Below, piece after piece: positions 60,161-64,000 of a DNA stretch of 64,000 bases. The position numbers were made by a program, and so were the translations under genes. Numbering within the stretch: the stretch's first letter is position 1; each line of letters opens with the position of its first letter. The notes under the pieces are model-generated. The model was not told the DNA's origin and did not search any database. It was given only the letters and a program-made list of their open reading frames with translations. Origin of the DNA: Phycisphaerales bacterium (GTDB lineage Bacteria; Planctomycetota; Phycisphaerae; Phycisphaerales; UBA1924); assembly GCA_029260345.1 (NCBI GenBank), contig JAJDDK010000002.1, forward strand, positions 186,001 through 250,000, written 5' to 3'.

Positions 60161-60271
60161 CACACCTCCGGGGGTCAGGACTGTTCCCTCGATACCGGTG
60201 AAAGGGACCGGGCGGTGCGAGACAGTTTTCTCGCGATCGCAATCCATGGTAGCGCCGTCGCGCGGCCAGGA

Positions 60272-63205
60272 TCAATCGGGCGCGGCAGTTGGGCGGGCGC
60301 CGCGCCATTCGACACGATCACGCAGCAGATCCCAGCGAAGCAAATCACCGGTGAGCGGCGTGGGGGCGTCCGCATCAAAGAGTGTGACTGCATTTCCGGG
60401 CCATGCGGTGAGTTCAGCAAAGCCGAGCGCATTATCAAAAAGCATCCGGTCGGCGACGACCTGGCGACGACCCTGAGCCGCGTACACGGCGCCTTGCGCT
60501 TGTGCCCACAGCAAATCCGCGGAACCCGCGCTTGCGTTGGTTTGAGCGTCAGGGTCGAACGAAAGATCGAGTCGCTCGCATTCAAGCTCGGTCACTCTTG
60601 GCGCGCCGAGCGGGCGATACCGCACGCGCACCTGCCGACGAAACTCTGCGGCGCCGACTTCGCGTTTCAGGACAAAGGCGCCGTCCCATTCCACGAGCGT
60701 GGTGCCGCGCAGATCAGTTTGGGCGTTACCGCCGGACGCGGCTTCATCGAGTCGCCGATTTTCAATCAAGAGTTTTCCGGGGTGCGGCACTTGCAACTCA
60801 CCGTCGGTCACATCGGCGATGATTTCTGGTCCGTCGAGGTAGACGAGGCGCGTAAGCCGCAGATTGCCCGGCGCCGTTTCATCACGAATGTATCGACGTG
60901 ATTCGACGCGAGCCAGATTGACGGAATCGACACCGGACGAAGCGCCATACGCGACGGCACGGCGGATGGACTGATCGTTGTCTTGTCGTTCCTGTCGCTC
61001 CGCATATGGCGTGGTCGAGAGTTCGATCCGTCCGGCGGTGACGACGTCGCGGGCGAGGTCTGAGACATCGGCCGTGAGAACACACTCGCCGAGAAAGAGC
61101 GCTTCGCCGATAAGATCGTCGTAGCGCATGGAGTCCGCCCATTCGAGCAGGAGGTTTTCATATCCAAGGCCATCATCGGCGGTCGAGCGGCGAAGCGCGC
61201 CGTTGCCGAAAACCGTGAGCGTGCGTTCAGTCTGATTGATGCGCATTTCGGCGCCGGAAATCGCGCTGGCGCCGAAAGAAATCTCTGCGGGTTCGCCGAT
61301 CAGATCAGCGATGCTGCGCTCCGGGTCGGCGTTCAATGAATCCGCCGTCATGCGCACGCCGTCAGCGGTTTGCACCACGACGCCGAGATCGGCGCTGAAT
61401 GCGTCGACGCGGGATCGGCCGGAGATGTCGCGCACAAACGTCGCTTCGGCAAGGTCGGCGCGCAACGTCGAACCTTCACGAGCGGCGCGCACGTCGCCCT
61501 GGGCGGTGGCAATTGTTGGCGCAACAGCATCGGCGTCCAGATCAAACTCAATGTCGAGCCGATTGGCGGTGAGAAGCCCTTCGACACCGGCGTCGACCCG
61601 AGCCTCGCCCATGACGACCGCCCGAGCGATGGTCGTCTGTCCGGCGCGGTTCAATGCATAGAACGATTGCACCTGCTCACCGGTGACGACGACGCCCTCG
61701 TTCGACGCTTGCACGGCGCCGTAGAACTGTGAACGAATGAGCAGGGGATTCGCGCTGAAGTCAATGCCGAATTCGGATCGGGCAAGTGAGAGGTAGGCGC
61801 GGTCGCGCCAGAGGATCTGCGCGGGGGTCAACGGTTTATCGAGCGACGCCGCGACAGGCTCCGCAAGAGAAACGATCACGCCGGGGCCGGGAAAAGTCGC
61901 GTCACCCGTGGCCAAATCGAGTTCGAAACGATTGGTTGTGGCTTCAAACAATTCTTCGGCGCGCATGACGACGCCGCGCGGGCCGACGCCGGTCCACAAG
62001 AGATTTCGAGACGCGATGGCGTATTCAAGTGCGACGCTTGTCGTCGAAAGCTGTGTGATTTCGTCCTCGACACGAACGATGCCGCGCGTGGGAGAGGCGA
62101 GACGTGCGAAGGCGTCTTCTTCCTGGAGTTCGACCGGGGTGTCATCGCGCGGTTGAATCGTGAGGCCGTTCGTCCAAGTAATCGTGAGGACGTCATTCTC
62201 ACCAGGATCACTTGGCTGGTCGATTGAGGATTCACCTGTTGCCGTTTCATCACGTGGCGGCGAAAGCAGACGCAACCCTTCAATCGTGCGCGGCGTGGGT
62301 CGGTTATCGAGCAGGCGCGCCCAAAGGTCGAATCGTTCGGCGGTGGCGACACGCGGGCCGAATTCAATCGTCACGTTGCCAGTCATCGCGGCGTGGTACA
62401 GCGATTCAATGACGGCCGCCACGGGAGAGGAAGATTCATTACCCGATTCGCTCTCGTCACTCTTTGATTCAGCGAGTTGCGATGGATCAATAACAGCGCT
62501 GCCCGCGGAATTCGTTTGAAACAGCGAGAGGCGGCTGTGCACTTCATCAATGATGAGCGTGAATCCCGTGAATTCGATCGCGAGGCCGGCGGCGGTGATT
62601 TGCACGTGATCTGTCGTGCGCAATTCGCCCATGGTTGTGTCGAAGCTCAGCGTGTCCGTCGCAAACGTCACGGCAGGGGCGATGTCCTCGCGCGGGCGGG
62701 GATCTTCATCGAAGACGCGAACGCGGACTTCACCCTCGAATCGACCGGATTCCGGTTCGCGGCGACCTTGTGGCTGAAGCAGGCTTCCGTGATTCGCCTG
62801 GAGGTGCGCTACGCCGCCGTTAGAGAGATGCATCCACGCCTGCGGCTGGTCGACTTCGATGCGACCGCCTTCGCGCGGCTCGAGTGTCTCGTAAAGAAGT
62901 TCGCGGACAATGCGACCGTCCTCGTCAACAAACTCAATTCGACCTTGTTCGGAGCCTTCCACGGCCGGGCCGAGCAGGTCTTCCACGGCGCCGACTCGCG
63001 ACGATGTCCCATTCGTCGCCGTGATGGTGTTGTCAATTGGTTGGAGTTGCGGCTCGGGCGCAACATCGCCATCGGTGGCGCCTGGTGATCGTGTCGAAAC
63101 GACCGACCACGTCACGATGGTGATCGCCACGACGGTCAGCGCCGCTGCCGCCACAAGCGCTATGCGTCGCCCGCCGCCCTCGGATTGTCCGTGCGCTTTC
63201 GTCAT
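60272..63205 (-). CDS. Very large LptC/OstA-like envelope protein
   Basis: The 977-residue product has one N-terminal membrane anchor (IALVAAAALTVVAITIVTWSVV) and then a very long beta-rich periplasmic part. Repeated units such as ATDTLSFDTTMGELRTTDHV, LEYAIASRNLLWTGVGP and LTANRLDIEFDLDADAVAP follow the LptC/LptA (OstA) beta-jellyroll style. LptC is normally about 190 residues, so this would be a fused or repeated form that may span the periplasm as an LPS bridge. It lies next to kdsD, as lptC does in many bacteria. Confidence 0.7.
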   Translation of the reverse strand: MTKAHGQSEGGGRRIALVAAAALTVVAITIVTWSVVSTRSPGATDGDVAPEPQLQPIDNTITATNGTSSRVGAVEDLLGPAVEGSEQGRIEFVDEDGRIVRELLYETLEPREGGRIEVDQPQAWMHLSNGGVAHLQANHGSLLQPQGRREPESGRFEGEVRVRVFDEDPRPREDIAPAVTFATDTLSFDTTMGELRTTDHVQITAAGLAIEFTGFTLIIDEVHSRLSLFQTNSAGSAVIDPSQLAESKSDESESGNESSSPVAAVIESLYHAAMTGNVTIEFGPRVATAERFDLWARLLDNRPTPRTIEGLRLLSPPRDETATGESSIDQPSDPGENDVLTITWTNGLTIQPRDDTPVELQEEDAFARLASPTRGIVRVEDEITQLSTTSVALEYAIASRNLLWTGVGPRGVVMRAEELFEATTNRFELDLATGDATFPGPGVIVSLAEPVAASLDKPLTPAQILWRDRAYLSLARSEFGIDFSANPLLIRSQFYGAVQASNEGVVVTGEQVQSFYALNRAGQTTIARAVVMGEARVDAGVEGLLTANRLDIEFDLDADAVAPTIATAQGDVRAAREGSTLRADLAEATFVRDISGRSRVDAFSADLGVVVQTADGVRMTADSLNADPERSIADLIGEPAEISFGASAISGAEMRINQTERTLTVFGNGALRRSTADDGLGYENLLLEWADSMRYDDLIGEALFLGECVLTADVSDLARDVVTAGRIELSTTPYAERQERQDNDQSIRRAVAYGASSGVDSVNLARVESRRYIRDETAPGNLRLTRLVYLDGPEIIADVTDGELQVPHPGKLLIENRRLDEAASGGNAQTDLRGTTLVEWDGAFVLKREVGAAEFRRQVRVRYRPLGAPRVTELECERLDLSFDPDAQTNASAGSADLLWAQAQGAVYAAQGRRQVVADRMLFDNALGFAELTAWPGNAVTLFDADAPTPLTGDLLRWDLLRDRVEWRGARPTAAPD

Positions 63206-63261
63206 TCGCGTGCAATCCTACTCATTCAGGGCAAAATATTCGGGGAGGCGCCTCGACGGGG

Positions 63262-64000
63262 TCAATCACGGACAACTTTCAGCGCGATCAGATCCTGCAC
63301 GTCGAGGAGGCCGACGGGTCGGCCTTGGTCGTCCACCACCGGGATCTCGTCCTGGCGCGCCTCGCGAATCAGGTTGACGGCGTCGCGCACGATCGCCGTT
63401 GCGGGAAGTGTGCGCGGCGATCGCGTCATCACCGTGCTGATCGGCTTCGCAAGTTCGGACGTGTCGCGGAGGATGAGCCGCCGCAGATCGCCATCGGTGA
63501 AGACGCCGCTGAGAATGCCGTTTGCGTCAATAAGCACTAAGGCGCCAGGTCGTCGGCCAACTTCGGCGGCTTGCTTCAGCGCATCAGCGACCGTGAGCGT
63601 TTCCTGCAACACCGGGAGAGATTCGCCGGCTTTAAATCGAATGATTTCGGTGATTGGCCGCAGGAGATCGCCGAGGAGGCCGCCGGGATGACGCCGAGCG
63701 AAATCGTCCGCACTGAAGGCGCGTCGTCGGCTGGCAGTGAGAGCCAATGCATCGCCAAGCGCGAGCGTTGCGGTCGTTGAACTGGTCGGAGCGAGACTGA
63801 GCGGGCAGGCTTCCTCGACAATGCCGATGCCAAGAGCGACGGTCGAAAGCCGCTCCAGCGATGAGCCGCCGGCGCCCTTTGTGATCGAAATGATGGGGAC
63901 GGCGTCCTGCTTCAGAATCCCGGCCAGCCCGACCAGTTCATCCGTCTCGCCGGAATAGCTCAGGGCAAGGAGGCAGTCGCCGCGCCGAATACGGCCCAAA
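63262..64000 (-). CDS. kdsD: Arabinose-5-phosphate isomerase KdsD, C-terminal part
   Basis: The 5' end lies beyond the window edge; the frame is open to base 64000. The visible part has the SIS-domain end GDCLLALSYSGETDELVGLA, the segment CPLSLAPTSSTTATLALGDA, and two CBS domains (LTVADALKQAAEVGRRPGAL and AIVRDAVNLIREARQDEIPV). This is the KpsF/GutQ/KdsD family, which converts ribulose 5-phosphate to arabinose 5-phosphate for Kdo in LPS. It is upstream of the LptC/OstA-like gene. Confidence 0.9.
   Translation of the reverse strand, partial: LGRIRRGDCLLALSYSGETDELVGLAGILKQDAVPIISITKGAGGSSLERLSTVALGIGIVEEACPLSLAPTSSTTATLALGDALALTASRRRAFSADDFARRHPGGLLGDLLRPITEIIRFKAGESLPVLQETLTVADALKQAAEVGRRPGALVLIDANGILSGVFTDGDLRRLILRDTSELAKPISTVMTRSPRTLPATAIVRDAVNLIREARQDEIPVVDDQGRPVGLLDVQDLIALKVVRD

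Noticed and set aside
59282-60901. 539-residue plus-strand frame across the glycosyltransferase region
   Set aside because: It runs opposite three minus-strand genes with good motifs and has an arginine-rich shadow composition.

Overview
The window looks like a chromosomal segment of a Gram-negative planctomycete, most likely of the Phycisphaerae type. The reasons are: small conserved proteins that I recognise as planctomycete-type (zinc-ribbon peptide at 445-627, paired hypothetical and lipoprotein genes at 715-2141, acyl-carrier-like membrane protein at 48055-48786); a meso-DAP-type MurE with MurF and MraY, so peptidoglycan is made; LPS-type genes (KdsD, a giant LptC/OstA-like protein); and GC-rich, GTG-rich coding. 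The phylum is an inference from protein style. No rRNA, tRNA, CRISPR array, insertion sequence or phage gene was seen.

Layout. Bases 1-6406 (+) hold a cyclodeaminase-like tail, planctomycete hypotheticals, a lipoprotein, an RDD membrane protein and a TPR membrane protein. Bases 6426-34597 (+) form one long flagellar locus: FlgN-like chaperone, a FleS/FleR-type kinase and sigma-54 activator, flgB flgC fliE fliF fliG fliH fliI fliJ, a MotE-like gene, fliK, flgD, a TIGR02530-like gene, flgE, flbD, motA motB fliL fliN fliO fliP fliQ fliR flhB flhA flhF flhG, a small membrane protein and a FliA-type sigma factor; folK follows. Next come a secreted DUF4139 protein (-), a FAD/Fe-S oxidoreductase with an M24 peptidase (+), murE-murF-mraY, a MATE transporter, a GNAT acetyltransferase and the ACP-like protein (+). 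Then metallophosphoesterase, infC and thrS (-), nrdR and a lipoprotein (+), and a long minus-strand run: zinc-ribbon coiled coil, cdsA, uppS, a BtuF-like protein, a distant BshC-like protein, a family 2 glycosyltransferase, the LptC/OstA-like protein and a truncated kdsD.

How it works together. The flagellar genes encode basal-body rod, MS ring, switch, type III export gate and ATPase, hook, stator and placement/regulatory proteins. Filament, L/P-ring and chemotaxis genes, and fliM, are not here. The gene order (flgB to fliJ, fliK-flgD-flgE-flbD-motAB-fliL, then the export gate) is the order seen in Firmicutes and spirochaetes. Envelope genes dominate the rest: peptidoglycan precursors, undecaprenyl and CDP-diacylglycerol synthesis, and LPS precursor and export functions.

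The most interesting signals are: (i) hairpins with GGA in the loop just upstream of fliF, fliO, flhF and the fliA-type gene, which resemble CsrA/RsmA binding sites; (ii) an infC that appears to start at ATC; (iii) a missing fliM between fliL and fliN; (iv) a large perfect stem-loop in the fliE-fliF gap; (v) an ACP-like protein that lacks the phosphopantetheine serine; and (vi) an array of TGCGC half-sites with a sigma-54-like element before flgB.
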